DNA of 64,000 nt from Synechococcus sp. PCC 7502 (GTDB lineage Bacteria; Cyanobacteriota; Cyanobacteriia; Pseudanabaenales; Pseudanabaenaceae), in contig NC_019702.1 in NCBI RefSeq assembly GCF_000317085.1, positions 650,394 to 714,393 on the forward strand. Reading direction: 5' to 3'. Numbering within the stretch: the first letter of the stretch is position 1; every line of letters begins with the position of its first letter. Made by a program: the position numbers and the translations under genes. Of this stretch, positions 37,756-47,537 are shown piece by piece. Below the pieces are notes generated by a model that saw only the letters and a program-made list of their open reading frames with translations, had not been told where the DNA came from and made no database searches.

Positions 37756-37855
37756 ATTTATGCTTACATTTATCTTTAGAGCTATGGGTTAGGCGAAGGA
37801 AGTGTAAAGTCAATGGTAATATTACTTAAGTTCATAAGCCGTTAGACCAACCATT

Positions 37856-38818
37856 ATGCGTGTACTAGCTTTAGTCCCGGGCGGAATTGGCGATCAATTA
37901 CTGATGTTTCCGACTTTAGACAGCCTCAAACAAATCTATCCCCAAGGATTAATTGATGTGGTTGTCGAGCCGCGATCGCAAGGAGCTTACCGAATTTCAC
38001 AGTCAGTTAATAAAGTTTGGAATTTTGATTTTAAGGGTATCAATAGTCTGGCAGACTGGGGTAACTTAATTGGTACAATTCGGGATCAAGAGTATGATGC
38101 CGTGTTCTCCTTGGGGCAGCGCTGGTCAGTGGGGTTTTTACTCTGGCTGACAGGAATCCCCAATCGGATTTCCTATGCGGGACAGGGAGATATATTTTTG
38201 ACGAGGGCTATTCCCTTAAATCGTGATCAGTATGCCGCTAAGATGTATCACGACTTGCTCCAAGGCTTAGATTTAAACCCCGAATTTTCTGGTATTAAGG
38301 TTAGTATTCCTAAAAAAGATTTAGATTGGGCAGAAGCTGAGCAGATTCGCTTAAATATTAAAGAGAGTGGTTATATCTTAATTCATGGTGGTTCCAGTGC
38401 TTTAGCTAAGCAAAAGGGTATTGATAAAATTTATCCCGCTACGAGTTGGGCGAAGGTGATCGAGTCTTTGCAAACTAGACTAGTCAATTTACCTGTGGTT
38501 TTAATTGCTGGTCCAGAGGATGGAGATTTGGTTAAGGAACTACAAGAGCAGGTTTCTAAGCCCCTTTTAGTAACCTCACCACCAGATATAGGCAAATTAG
38601 CAGGCATAATTGGTGCAGCAAATCTCCTTTTATGTACGGATAGTGGTCCTATGCACATTGGTGTGGGTGTTGGTACTAACTTGGTGGCGTTATTTGGACC
38701 GACCGATCCAGAGAAACTGCTACCTCAGGAAAAACGGATTATTGCGATCAAATCTCCTGCGGGTCAGCCGATTAGTGCGATCGCCCCCGAAGATATAATT
38801 GCGCGCTTGTTCCCTTAA
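37856..38818 (+). CDS. Glycosyltransferase family 9 protein
   Basis: A 320-residue protein of the heptosyltransferase (GT9) type: PGGIGDQLLMFPTLD at the N-terminus, ILIHGGSSA in the middle and CTDSGPMHIGVGVGTNLVALFGPTDP near the C-terminus, where the sugar nucleotide binds. The acceptor is unknown; lipopolysaccharide or another surface glycan is likely. A DUF4336 gene follows 30 bases downstream. Confidence 0.88.
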   Translation: MRVLALVPGGIGDQLLMFPTLDSLKQIYPQGLIDVVVEPRSQGAYRISQSVNKVWNFDFKGINSLADWGNLIGTIRDQEYDAVFSLGQRWSVGFLLWLTGIPNRISYAGQGDIFLTRAIPLNRDQYAAKMYHDLLQGLDLNPEFSGIKVSIPKKDLDWAEAEQIRLNIKESGYILIHGGSSALAKQKGIDKIYPATSWAKVIESLQTRLVNLPVVLIAGPEDGDLVKELQEQVSKPLLVTSPPDIGKLAGIIGAANLLLCTDSGPMHIGVGVGTNLVALFGPTDPEKLLPQEKRIIAIKSPAGQPISAIAPEDIIARLFP

Positions 38819-38848
38819 TTCCCTCAATATGGATTAGATTTTCTGAAC

Positions 38849-39997
38849 ATGGAGCAGGACTGGCGTTGGGATTTTTGGTATCCGCTTCCTTTATATCCCT
38901 ATAATCTTAGGCGCACGGTGCGGACTGAGATTGTTAAGGATCAAATTTGGGCATTCGATCAACTGCAAGGTATTTTCTATGTGGTAGTGCCGATTCGCAT
39001 GACTGTGGTAAAGCTGGAAGCAGGAGGATTAGTAGTCTATGCCCCGATTGCTCCAACTGCAGAATGTTTAAAGCTATTAAGGGAATTAACAACTGTCCAT
39101 GGGGAGGTTAAATATATAATTCTGCCCACAGCATCAGGTCTGGAGCATAAGGTGTATGTGGCTCCCTTTGCCCGACATTTTCAGCAGGCTCAAGTTTATG
39201 TGTCGCCCAGTCAGTGGAGCTATCCCCTTAATTTACCCTTAAGTTGGTTAGGTTTTCCCCGCGATCGCACCCATATCCTGCCCCAAGATTCATCTCAGAC
39301 CCCCTTTGCCTCAGAATTTGACTATGCGATTTTAGAGCCAATTAATTTGGGTTTAGGAACCTTTGAAGAGGTGGCTTTTTATCATCGGCGATCGCAAACT
39401 TTATTAGTTACTGATATTGTGCTATCCATTCCTGACAGCCCACCTGCAATTACCCAACTCGATCCCTATCCGTTACTATTTCACGCCAAGGAGGACGCTG
39501 CTCACAATCCTGAAGATACCCCCGCAAATCGGATCAAAGGCTGGCAACGTATTGTTTTATTTACCTTTTATTTCAAGCCCCATGCCCTAGAAACCCTAAG
39601 CTTAGGTGCAGCATGGCAAAATTCTTTTGGAGCTAAGGAGCGATCGCCCAAGACCTATTTTGGTTTATATCCATTTCAATGGCAGGATCACTGGAGAGCA
39701 TCTTTTGAAAATTTATGCAGACATGGGCAATTATTAGTTGCACCAATTTTACAGACTTTAATTCTTAAGCGATCGCCGCAAAAGGTGAGGTATTGGGTAG
39801 AAAAAGTCAGCCGTTGGCAGTTTACCCGCATAGTTCCCTGTCACTTCCAAGCAGAGATCAAGGCAACACCAGCAGAATTTAAGCAAGCATTTGTATTTTT
39901 AGATGATCAAGTTCCTAATCCTTTACCCGATCAAGATTTTCAATTATTAAAGGCGATCGAACACAATCTAATTAAGCTTAAAATTTTGCCCAAATAG
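38849..39997 (+). CDS. DUF4336 domain protein
   Basis: A 382-residue protein with the DUF4336 core: an N-terminal WYPLPLYPYNLRRTVRTEIV, then YIILPTASGLEHKVY. The fold is thought to relate to metallo-beta-lactamases; HKVY and FARHFQQAQVYVSPSQW are conserved in the family, but I cannot assign an activity. It probably shares a transcript with the preceding glycosyltransferase gene. Confidence 0.78.
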   Translation: MEQDWRWDFWYPLPLYPYNLRRTVRTEIVKDQIWAFDQLQGIFYVVVPIRMTVVKLEAGGLVVYAPIAPTAECLKLLRELTTVHGEVKYIILPTASGLEHKVYVAPFARHFQQAQVYVSPSQWSYPLNLPLSWLGFPRDRTHILPQDSSQTPFASEFDYAILEPINLGLGTFEEVAFYHRRSQTLLVTDIVLSIPDSPPAITQLDPYPLLFHAKEDAAHNPEDTPANRIKGWQRIVLFTFYFKPHALETLSLGAAWQNSFGAKERSPKTYFGLYPFQWQDHWRASFENLCRHGQLLVAPILQTLILKRSPQKVRYWVEKVSRWQFTRIVPCHFQAEIKATPAEFKQAFVFLDDQVPNPLPDQDFQLLKAIEHNLIKLKILPK

Positions 39998-40051
39998 TTT
40001 CTAAATTCCAATGAGTCTAGAATGTGCAACACCCAGTCCTTAATCCAGTGT

Positions 40052-43000
40052 TTAATTAAGATGCTTGAGATGCTCTTTAGGTAAGATAAACTTCTGCTTT
40101 GGTTTTCTGCGCTTTTGTAGTTTTTGGCGGAGTGATTCCATGTAGAGATAAAACACAGGTGTAATATACAAAGTCAACAGTTGGGAAAATACTAAGCCTC
40201 CCACCACTGCCAATCCTAGAGAACGACGGGCATCTGCTCCCGCCCCAAAGCCCACAGCAATGGGTAAAGAACCGACTAAGGCGGCGATCGTTGTCATCAT
40301 AATTGGACGAAAGCGAACTAGGCATGCTTCATAGATGGCTGCACGGGGGGGCTGGCGATTTTCTTTTTGGCTAGCGATTGCAAAATCAATCATCATAATC
40401 CCATTCTTTTTCACAATTCCCACCAGTAGAATTACACCGACAAAGGCATAGATATTTAAATCCATTTGGAACACCATCAATGTCAATAAAGCACCAAATC
40501 CTGCTGATGGCAAACTGGAAAGGATAGTGAGGGGATGGATAAAGTCTTCATAGAGAATCCCCAAGACAATGTAGATGATAAAAATTGCTGCCAAGAGCAG
40601 AAATCCTAAGCCTTGCAAAGAAGACTGAAATGCCTGGGCAGTACCTTGGAAGGCGGTGCTAATGGTTGCAGGTAAAATCTCTTTTGCCTGATTTGTAATA
40701 ATGGCAGTAGCATCACTCAGAGAAATCCCCGGCTTTAAGTTAAAAGAAATGGTGACGGCAGCTAGTTGTCCCACATGGTTAACCGATAAAGGTCCTACGG
40801 TTTTTGTTAAAGTGGCGACCGTACTTAAGGGAATTTGTTGTCCATTGCTAGAACGCACAAATAGCAGATCGAGAGCATTAATATCTTCTTGATATTCAGG
40901 AGCAAGTCCCATGATTACCTGATATTGATTTTCAGGGGCATAGATTGTCGAAACTTGACGGGTGGCATAGGCATAGGAAAGCGTTGATTCAATTTGTTCC
41001 GCGGTTAATCCTAGTGCTGAGGCGCGATCGCGATCAATATTGACCTTAACTTGAGGATTTTTGATTTGCAGGTCGCTATTGACATCCTGTAATTCTGGGA
41101 TTTGCTTCAGCTTTTTCTCCAGTTGCGGAGCATATTGGTATAACTCATTCAGATCAGTACTAGACATGGAGAACTGATATAAAGCCTTGGTCTGTTGACC
41201 ACCAATCCGAATTTGGGGCGGATTCTGTAAAAATACCCTAATTCCGGGAATGCCTTGCAGTTGAGGTCTAAGCTCTTGCACGATCGCATCCGCATTCTTT
41301 TGGCGATCATGGCGGGGTTTCAGGCGCATGAATAACCTCCCATTATTAGCAGAAGCATTAGGTCCCCCTGCCCCAATGGTAGAGTTGACAGCATCAATAT
41401 TAGGATTTTTTCTAATAATCTCAACTAACTGCTCTTGATGTTTTGCCATCTCTGTAAAGGAAATCCCTTGGACAGCTTCAGTAGTTGCCGTGAGTTGTCC
41501 TAGATCGTCATTGGGAATAAAGCCTTTAGGAATGGCAATAAATAGATAAACGGTGACTAAAAAAATCAATCCCGATAGCACCATAGTTACCCGATGATGT
41601 TGGAGAGATTTACGCAAACTCCAGCTATAAAAACGGATAAATATGCCCTGATGTTCTGGTTCACTATCTTGATTATGATGATTATGTTCGCTTTCATGGG
41701 TCTTATGTCCATGCGATCGCAAAAATCGACTGGATAGCATTGGCGTTAAACTAAGAGATACAAAGCCAGAAACTAAGATAGCGATCGCCATAGTCACGGC
41801 AAACTCTTGAAATAACCGCCCTAAAATTCCACCCATAAATAAAATGGGAATAAACACAGCCACAAGGGAAAGAGTCATGGATAAAACCGTGAAGCCAATC
41901 TCTTTGGAACCATTCAAAGCCGCTTGAAACGGACGTTCTCCCATTTCTAAATGGCGCACAATATTCTCTAATACCACCACGGCATCATCAATTACGAATC
42001 CTACGGACAGGGTAAGCGCCATTAGGGATAGATTATCTAGGGAAAAATTGAGGCGAGACATCACCGCAAAGGTAGCCATAATGGATAACGGTAACGCTAG
42101 ACTGGGAATGATCGTAGCAGAGAGATTTTTGAGAAAGATAAAAATCACCATTACTACGAGGGCAATGGAAAGGAGTAAGCTAAACTGCACATCCTCCACT
42201 GAAGCTTTCACCGTTTGGGAGCGATCATACAGAATCTCCATGTCAATGGCAGCGGGAATCTGTGTCTGAAAGTTGGGAAGAATGGCTTTAATTGACTCAA
42301 CAATTTGGACTGTATTAGTACCAGGTTGACGTTGAATCGCCAAAATAATTGCCCTAGTGCCGTTATACCAGCTAGCTAGTTTATCGTTTTCCACACTATC
42401 GGAAATTTTGCCAATCTCTTCTAAATGAACAGGTGCGCCATTACGGTATGCAACTACTAGAGGACGATAGGCGGCGGCATTATTCAGTTCAGCATTAGAT
42501 TCTACGGTTAGGCTCTGCTCTTGTCCATAGAGAGTACCCACGGGCTGATTGGAATTTCCTTGGGCGATCGCTTTAGCGACTTCATCAATGCTAATACCTT
42601 TAGTTTGCAAAGCTTGGGGATCGAGTTCAATGCGAACTGCATATTTTTGGGAGCCGAACACCTGTACCTGCGCCACTCCATCCACCATCGATAGCCTTTG
42701 TGCCAGCATCGTATTCGCATATTTATCCACTTCCGATAGAGGCAGAATGTCCGACTTTAGAGCAATATAAAGAATTGGTTGATCGGCGGGATTAACTTTG
42801 CGATAGGAAGGTGGAGTGGTTAATGTAGTAGGAAGTTGTTTAGCAGCTTTGGCGATCGCCGACTGGACATCTTGGGCGGCTCCATCAATGGGACGATTAA
42901 GAGCAAATTGTAAAGTAATCTGAGTACTGCCCACATTACTAGTAGAAGACATGGAATCTAAGCCTGCGATCGCCGAGAATTGCTGCTCCAGAGGAGTTGC

Positions 43001-43189
43001 GACCGATGCTGCCATGGTTTCTGGACTAGCACCGGGCAAATTGGCTGATACTTGAATAGTAGGAAAATCGACACTAGGTAAATCACTAACAGGTAAAGAT
43101 GTATAGCCGACGATGCCAAAAATCAGGATTGCTAACATAATTAGCGTCGTCATAACGGGGCGGCGAATGAATGGCTGGGAGATATTCAC
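40052..43189 (-). CDS. RND efflux transporter permease (HAE1/AcrB type)
   Basis: A 1045-residue inner-membrane pump with the usual layout: NISQPFIRRPVMTTLIML at the N-terminus, 12 membrane helices and two large periplasmic loops. It resembles the MdtB/MdtC subgroup. An insertion between the sixth and seventh helices reads SHGHKTHESEHNHHNQ, eight bases of codons rich in His and unusual for the family. It forms an operon with the adaptor gene (24 bases apart); no outer-membrane channel gene is nearby. Confidence 0.93.
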   Translation of the reverse strand: MNISQPFIRRPVMTTLIMLAILIFGIVGYTSLPVSDLPSVDFPTIQVSANLPGASPETMAASVATPLEQQFSAIAGLDSMSSTSNVGSTQITLQFALNRPIDGAAQDVQSAIAKAAKQLPTTLTTPPSYRKVNPADQPILYIALKSDILPLSEVDKYANTMLAQRLSMVDGVAQVQVFGSQKYAVRIELDPQALQTKGISIDEVAKAIAQGNSNQPVGTLYGQEQSLTVESNAELNNAAAYRPLVVAYRNGAPVHLEEIGKISDSVENDKLASWYNGTRAIILAIQRQPGTNTVQIVESIKAILPNFQTQIPAAIDMEILYDRSQTVKASVEDVQFSLLLSIALVVMVIFIFLKNLSATIIPSLALPLSIMATFAVMSRLNFSLDNLSLMALTLSVGFVIDDAVVVLENIVRHLEMGERPFQAALNGSKEIGFTVLSMTLSLVAVFIPILFMGGILGRLFQEFAVTMAIAILVSGFVSLSLTPMLSSRFLRSHGHKTHESEHNHHNQDSEPEHQGIFIRFYSWSLRKSLQHHRVTMVLSGLIFLVTVYLFIAIPKGFIPNDDLGQLTATTEAVQGISFTEMAKHQEQLVEIIRKNPNIDAVNSTIGAGGPNASANNGRLFMRLKPRHDRQKNADAIVQELRPQLQGIPGIRVFLQNPPQIRIGGQQTKALYQFSMSSTDLNELYQYAPQLEKKLKQIPELQDVNSDLQIKNPQVKVNIDRDRASALGLTAEQIESTLSYAYATRQVSTIYAPENQYQVIMGLAPEYQEDINALDLLFVRSSNGQQIPLSTVATLTKTVGPLSVNHVGQLAAVTISFNLKPGISLSDATAIITNQAKEILPATISTAFQGTAQAFQSSLQGLGFLLLAAIFIIYIVLGILYEDFIHPLTILSSLPSAGFGALLTLMVFQMDLNIYAFVGVILLVGIVKKNGIMMIDFAIASQKENRQPPRAAIYEACLVRFRPIMMTTIAALVGSLPIAVGFGAGADARRSLGLAVVGGLVFSQLLTLYITPVFYLYMESLRQKLQKRRKPKQKFILPKEHLKHLN

Positions 43190-43213
43190 AGTCTTGCTCC
43201 TGTAACTTGGATA

Positions 43214-44578
43214 TTAGTTTTGAGATGTTTGTTTGGGAATGTCTTTAGATTGATCGGGAGATTGATTTTTCTCAGCAATCTTCACGGTAACTATGGATTT
43301 AGGCGTGAGATTAAATTGCCCATCTATGACTACTGCTTCCTTAGCCTTTAAGCCTTCTATAATTACACTTTCATTGCCCACCGTAGTTCCAACTTTTACC
43401 GATCGCATATCTACGGAATTATCGGGTTTAACTACATATACAAATTGTCCTTTCTGCCCAGTTTGAATCGCTGTGGAAGGTACGACGATCGCATTTTGTG
43501 CCTGAGTGAGAAGCAACCGTACATCCAGTCTTTGTCCGGGAGATAGTTGAGCTTTAGTATTGGGAAAAGTTGCCTTGAGTAAAACCGTGCCAGTGGTGGT
43601 ATCAACAATACTATCGATAAAAGTTAATTCCCCTTTAGGGTTCTGATTAAGCTTTTCAGCAGATTTCTTAGTGCCAGTATTTCCTCCAATATTAGCGATT
43701 ACCGTAAGTTTGTGCTGGGCTGAGTACTTTCTCACATCGAAGAGCGATCGCTCTGGAATTGTAAACCTGACATAAATTGGCTTGACCTGACTAATGACAA
43801 CCAAAGGACTAGTATCATCAGCTTTGACAAGATTACCTTGATCCACATTCAGGCTACTGGTTTTACCATCTACAGGTGAAAAAATTGTGGTGTAGGATAA
43901 CTGCACTTTGGCACTCTCAATCGCCGCTTCTCCAGCCGCTATCTCTGCCTTTGCCGCTTCAATATCCGCCTTTGTTCCCTCTGCTGCTGCGATCGCATTT
44001 TCGATGGCATTTTGATCAGCATTTAGGGTGGCTTTGAATACGGCTGAATTGGTTTGAAACTCCTCTAGCTGCTGTTTACTGGTGACTCCCTGCTCCAACA
44101 GACTGGTATATCTTTGGGTTTGAACATCGGCATTTTTAGCTAGTGCCAAGTCCTTAGCCTTAGTAGCCCTTGCTTGATCAATGAGAGCGATCGCCTTAAC
44201 TTGATTTGCTAGAGCCTGATTAAGCTGCGCTCGATTTTTTGCCTGATTAGCGATCGCCTGCTGCAAAGATGCTTCTAGGGGAAGAGGATCGATTTTGAAT
44301 AGCAAATCCCCCTTTTTAACAGCTTGACCTTCCTTAAAATTAACTGCTATTAATTGTCCCCCCACCTGAGACTTTACAGCTACGGTTGAATATGCCTCTA
44401 CGACTCCATTACTGCGAATTTCCACAGGGATGGTTTTCGTCATAGCCATAGCTATTTCTACAGGCACAGGCGGTCGAGCCTCGGTTTGGGAATTTGAAGT
44501 ACCACAGGCAGAAATTACCCAAGGCAAACTTAATACAACTACTCCAGACACAAATAGAGATAAATGTGAATAGCTCAT
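43214..44578 (-). CDS. RND periplasmic adaptor lipoprotein
   Basis: A 454-residue membrane fusion protein that links the permease to the outer membrane. A lipobox ISAC near residues 22-25 follows a signal segment, so the mature protein should be lipid-anchored. The lipoyl-like halves (SQVGGQLIAVNFKEGQAVKKGDLLFKI in layout and YTTIFSPVDGKTSSL) flank an Ala/Glu/Lys-rich coiled coil (about 105-215); the barrel and membrane-proximal domains follow. It is the first gene of the pump operon and lies divergent from marR. Confidence 0.92.
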   Translation of the reverse strand: MSYSHLSLFVSGVVVLSLPWVISACGTSNSQTEARPPVPVEIAMAMTKTIPVEIRSNGVVEAYSTVAVKSQVGGQLIAVNFKEGQAVKKGDLLFKIDPLPLEASLQQAIANQAKNRAQLNQALANQVKAIALIDQARATKAKDLALAKNADVQTQRYTSLLEQGVTSKQQLEEFQTNSAVFKATLNADQNAIENAIAAAEGTKADIEAAKAEIAAGEAAIESAKVQLSYTTIFSPVDGKTSSLNVDQGNLVKADDTSPLVVISQVKPIYVRFTIPERSLFDVRKYSAQHKLTVIANIGGNTGTKKSAEKLNQNPKGELTFIDSIVDTTTGTVLLKATFPNTKAQLSPGQRLDVRLLLTQAQNAIVVPSTAIQTGQKGQFVYVVKPDNSVDMRSVKVGTTVGNESVIIEGLKAKEAVVIDGQFNLTPKSIVTVKIAEKNQSPDQSKDIPKQTSQN

Positions 44579-44650
44579 GCAGATTGCCCTATGGAATTTA
44601 CGATATTATGACCGCAATAAATTTAACAAATAAATTTAATTAGTTAGATA

Positions 44651-44665
44651 AGCTAACAGTTAGCT
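44651..44665. promoter_or_regulatory. Candidate MarR operator
   Basis: AGCTAAC-A-GTTAGCT is a perfect 7-base inverted repeat in the 182-base space between the pump operon and the marR gene. MarR regulators typically bind such palindromes in the space between their own gene and a divergent target operon. Confidence 0.6.
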
Positions 44666-44760
44666 ATACAATACTATACCTGTGATCAAATCGTAAGTCT
44701 AGGTATAACTTTAAAACTTGAAATAAACCCTTGAAAACTTGCAGTTAAAATTTGTAGTTT

Positions 44761-45219
44761 ATGAACCCAGAGCAGCTTTCCGAACCCCTAGCCTCCGAGC
44801 AATGTGCTAATAAGGTCATGGAAGTTTTACCTGTGGTGATGAAGTTTCTCCGTGCTGAAATGCGTAGCCATAAATCCTCTTCGCTTTCGGTGCCGCAGTT
44901 TCGAGCCTTAGCTTTTTTGCATCTTAGCCCCGGTAGTTCGCTTTCCGATCTAGCTGAACATTTGGGTGTAACCAAAGCCACCGCCTCAGCTATGGCAGAA
45001 AGACTAGTCCAACGTGATCTGATCACTCGTTTGGAGCATCCTCAGCAACGACGACAGGTAGTACTAACCTTAACTGCTGAAGGCTTAACTCTTTTACAGG
45101 AGTCTCGTCAATTTACCCGCAACAAAATTGCTGATATTTTGAGTCAACTGCCTCCGCAAGAACTGCAAGCGGTGGAAACAGGCTTAGCTAAACTTGGCAA
45201 CTTATTTATGATTTCTTAG
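44761..45219 (+). CDS. MarR-family transcriptional regulator
   Basis: A 152-residue winged-helix regulator. The recognition region LSDLAEHLGVTKATASAMAERLVQRDLI (about 60-88) and the wing RQVVLTLTAEGL are typical. Its position divergent from the RND operon suggests that it represses the pump and itself, with release by a ligand. Confidence 0.92.
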   Translation: MNPEQLSEPLASEQCANKVMEVLPVVMKFLRAEMRSHKSSSLSVPQFRALAFLHLSPGSSLSDLAEHLGVTKATASAMAERLVQRDLITRLEHPQQRRQVVLTLTAEGLTLLQESRQFTRNKIADILSQLPPQELQAVETGLAKLGNLFMIS

Positions 45220-45293
45220 GGTCTAGGGAGATTCTATGCCGTTCCCAGTCAAGGAACATAGGAACCAAAGAGCAAATGTATGTCATAACTAGA

Positions 45294-45566
45294 CTAAAAT
45301 AATCGGGTTCGGTGAATGTGCTTAAGCTGAATCGAGCTATTAGTAGGGAGCATTTGGTTAATCATCTGGTTAATCATAAATATCACTTGATCAGGCTTTA
45401 GCACAAATCCATCAGGGCATTGCCCCCCAACATACCGTATCGACTGATTATCAATTAGTTCCAATTCATAGAGCCGATCGCGGAGTTCCAGCCTATATTC
45501 CTGTCCCGATTTAGAAACTTTGGGTATAAGGATAGAAATGGATTCATTAACTTGGGCGATCGCATC
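45294..45566 (-). pseudogene. 3' relic of a TIGR03960-like radical-SAM gene
   Basis: Read on the minus strand, 90 codons remain open from 45566 to a TAG at 45294. They encode AIAQVNESISILIPKVSKSG, then DRLYELELIDNQSIRYVGGQ and LKPDQVIFMINQMI. About two thirds of the residues match the C-terminus of the intact gene at 48997-51588. A TGA lies directly upstream and no start codon or catalytic part is present, so it is a truncated remnant. The divergence from the intact copy argues against a recent duplication. Confidence 0.85.
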
Positions 45567-45695
45567 TCACCACCAATAAACCCGATCGCCTATTCCTCCA
45601 ATATCCAAACATCGATTGTCCCTTACCACCAACAAACTCTGATCGCTTGTCTATGCTTTTGTTTTATAATGAGGTGAGTTATATCGTGCAATGTA

Positions 45696-45932
45696 ATGAC
45701 ACTAAATAACTTATTGGAAATGAAAGGGATTATTCATCGCGATCCCGATATAATGAGTGGAGTTCCAGTTTTTAAGGGAACGAGAGTTCCTCTGCAAACT
45801 TTTTTTGACTATCTTGAAGGCGATGGAGGCTTAGCTGAGTTTATTGATGATTTTCCTTATCTGAAATCACAAGTCATGAGAGTTTTGGAAAGTGCCGCTA
45901 AATTATTAATTGCTCAGGAACGTTCTGCTTGA
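45696..45932 (+). CDS. DUF433 antitoxin-like protein
   Basis: A 78-residue protein with the DUF433 pattern: IHRDPDIMSGVPVFKGTRVPLQTFFDYLE, a helix-turn-helix fold found in VapB45-type antitoxins. The frame overlaps the next gene by four bases. The two form a plausible type II module. Confidence 0.85.
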   Translation: MTLNNLLEMKGIIHRDPDIMSGVPVFKGTRVPLQTFFDYLEGDGGLAEFIDDFPYLKSQVMRVLESAAKLLIAQERSA

Positions 45933-46279
45933 CGATTATATTATTGGATGAAAATCTTTTGAGTAGAAAACTCAAGCAGCCTTTTCTATCTAAAGGTCAT
46001 GAAGTTTACAATATTGATGATATGGGATGGCGTGGATTTAAGGATAGTGAAATTCTTCGCTTAGCTGAGAATCATCCTTTTGAGGCTTTTATTACTGCGG
46101 ATAAGAACTTGCGTTATCAGCAAAATTTAGTGGGAAAGAGTTTGAGGATTGTGGTTTTGGATGCTCCTAGTACTAGACCTGATTATTTACTTCCGTTGAT
46201 GAAACGAATAAGTGAAGTGATTACATCTTTACCCGCAGGAGTTGTCATATCAATCAATGACTCGTGTGAGTTTATATAA
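45929..46279 (+). CDS. DUF5615 PIN-like toxin
   Basis: A 116-residue protein of the PIN-like DUF5615/Mut7-C type, often encoded after DUF433. LDENLLSRKLK at the N-terminus and FITADKNLRYQQNL in the middle carry the acidic residues of the PIN-like site. The start is a TTG at 45929, overlapping the TGA of the antitoxin gene. The RNA target is unknown. Confidence 0.8.
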   Translation: MTIILLDENLLSRKLKQPFLSKGHEVYNIDDMGWRGFKDSEILRLAENHPFEAFITADKNLRYQQNLVGKSLRIVVLDAPSTRPDYLLPLMKRISEVITSLPAGVVISINDSCEFI

Positions 46280-46648
46280 ATTTGTTCTAAATCTTAAACA
46301 GCGATCGCCGTCCGTCAAATTTATCTAATACTTCCCCTCTGAATCATTCAATAAATTTTCAACGGCAATCTGTTCTTCTTTACTGTCACCATAATCATAA
46401 AGAATCATACAAAACTGCTTTAGTTTTGTTTCTTTGAGAGAAAATTGTTCATATTGTTTTGGCAAAGATTTTCGATCCATCTTTATCAAAGCATAAAACC
46501 TCGGCGGTATATAGAAGTTGTAAAAATCTACTCCATCAATAGTACATTTCTGCGGCTGAAATCCCATATCGCTATATGGAAAATTAGTTCGACAAAAGAG
46601 TATAACTTCATACTCATCTTTTAACGGAGTTTTTCCTTCAAGAATATA

Positions 46649-47537
46649 GAGCCTGTTTCATATCTCATGAGTAGCAATTCTTTTTAGCATCAAACGAATA
46701 AAGCAAAGATTGAGTTTAGCTGTAGCATTAACGAGAGTTCTCTCAAAGTTCTTAACTAAGATTTTGCATCTTTCAACCCAAGCATTTGACCTTTCAATTA
46801 CCCACCTTGTCGGCACAACTACAAACCCAGACAGACCTTTTTCTGCCTTCTGTTGCTTTGATACCTTAGGAGAAATTTCAAACCTAATCTTAGTCATAAT
46901 CTCAGGATATATCTTCTCTAGTTCTTGGATCAGTTTCTCGATATGATAACCACTATCCAGCAATATCGTAGTTAGCGTAATGTCATCTGGTTTCGATTTG
47001 AAGTAATCAATGTTAATCGTTAACATCTCAATCAGTCCTTGGTCATCTGATACATTTGCTCTTGTTAAATACCCAGAGTGTCAACGGCTAAATGTCTTTT
47101 GATCCCGTTAGTTGCTTTGTAGGAGCAGAAGCCCTTGGATTCTATACTTGCATTACAAGTATTTTTCACTGCTTGTGAGTCAATGATGATTAAAGTTGTC
47201 CATTTTGATTTTTTTGACTGTTCACGGGCTGTTGCATGTAAAGCTTCCATAATCGCAGTAAATGTACCTGTATCTTTCCACTCCTTGTAGTATCGATAGA
47301 CTGTAGAGAATGGTGGTAAGTCTCGGGGCATATCTCGCCAATTACAACCGTTTTTGAGTTGGTAGAGTATGCCGTCTAAAATTTGTCTTTTTGTCCAAGT
47401 TGGCGGTCTAGTTTGCTTTTTCTTTGGGAGCAATGGTTCTATAATTTCCCATTCTTTATCTGTTAGGCTACTTGAGTATGGATTTAGCATTTTCTAAGCA
47501 TCATACATCTTGCTCATAATAGATATGAAACAGGCTC
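46649..47537 (-). mobile_element. IS5-family insertion sequence, copy 1 (889 bases)
   Basis: The element has terminal inverted repeats beginning GAGCCTGTTTCATATCT and is flanked on both sides by TATA, at 46645-46648 and 47538-47541. It lies inside an HNH-like gene whose reading frame is restored exactly when the element plus one TATA is removed, so the duplication is four bases. It is 17 bases shorter than copy 2 at 57685-58590. Confidence 0.88.
46658..47490 (-). pseudogene. IS5-family transposase, broken by an internal deletion
   Basis: The first part (47490-47065) encodes NPYSSSLTDKEWEIIEPLLP, the DUF4096-type N-terminus, and the DDE start IIIDSQAVKNT. After HLAVDTLG a deletion of about 16 bases relative to copy 2 shifts the frame; the rest continues at 47026-46658 with LLDSGYHIEKL and VPTRWVIERSNAW. 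Both halves are otherwise near-identical to copy 2, so the copy is probably inactive but recent. The slippery A run is seven bases here and eight in copy 2. Confidence 0.85.
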
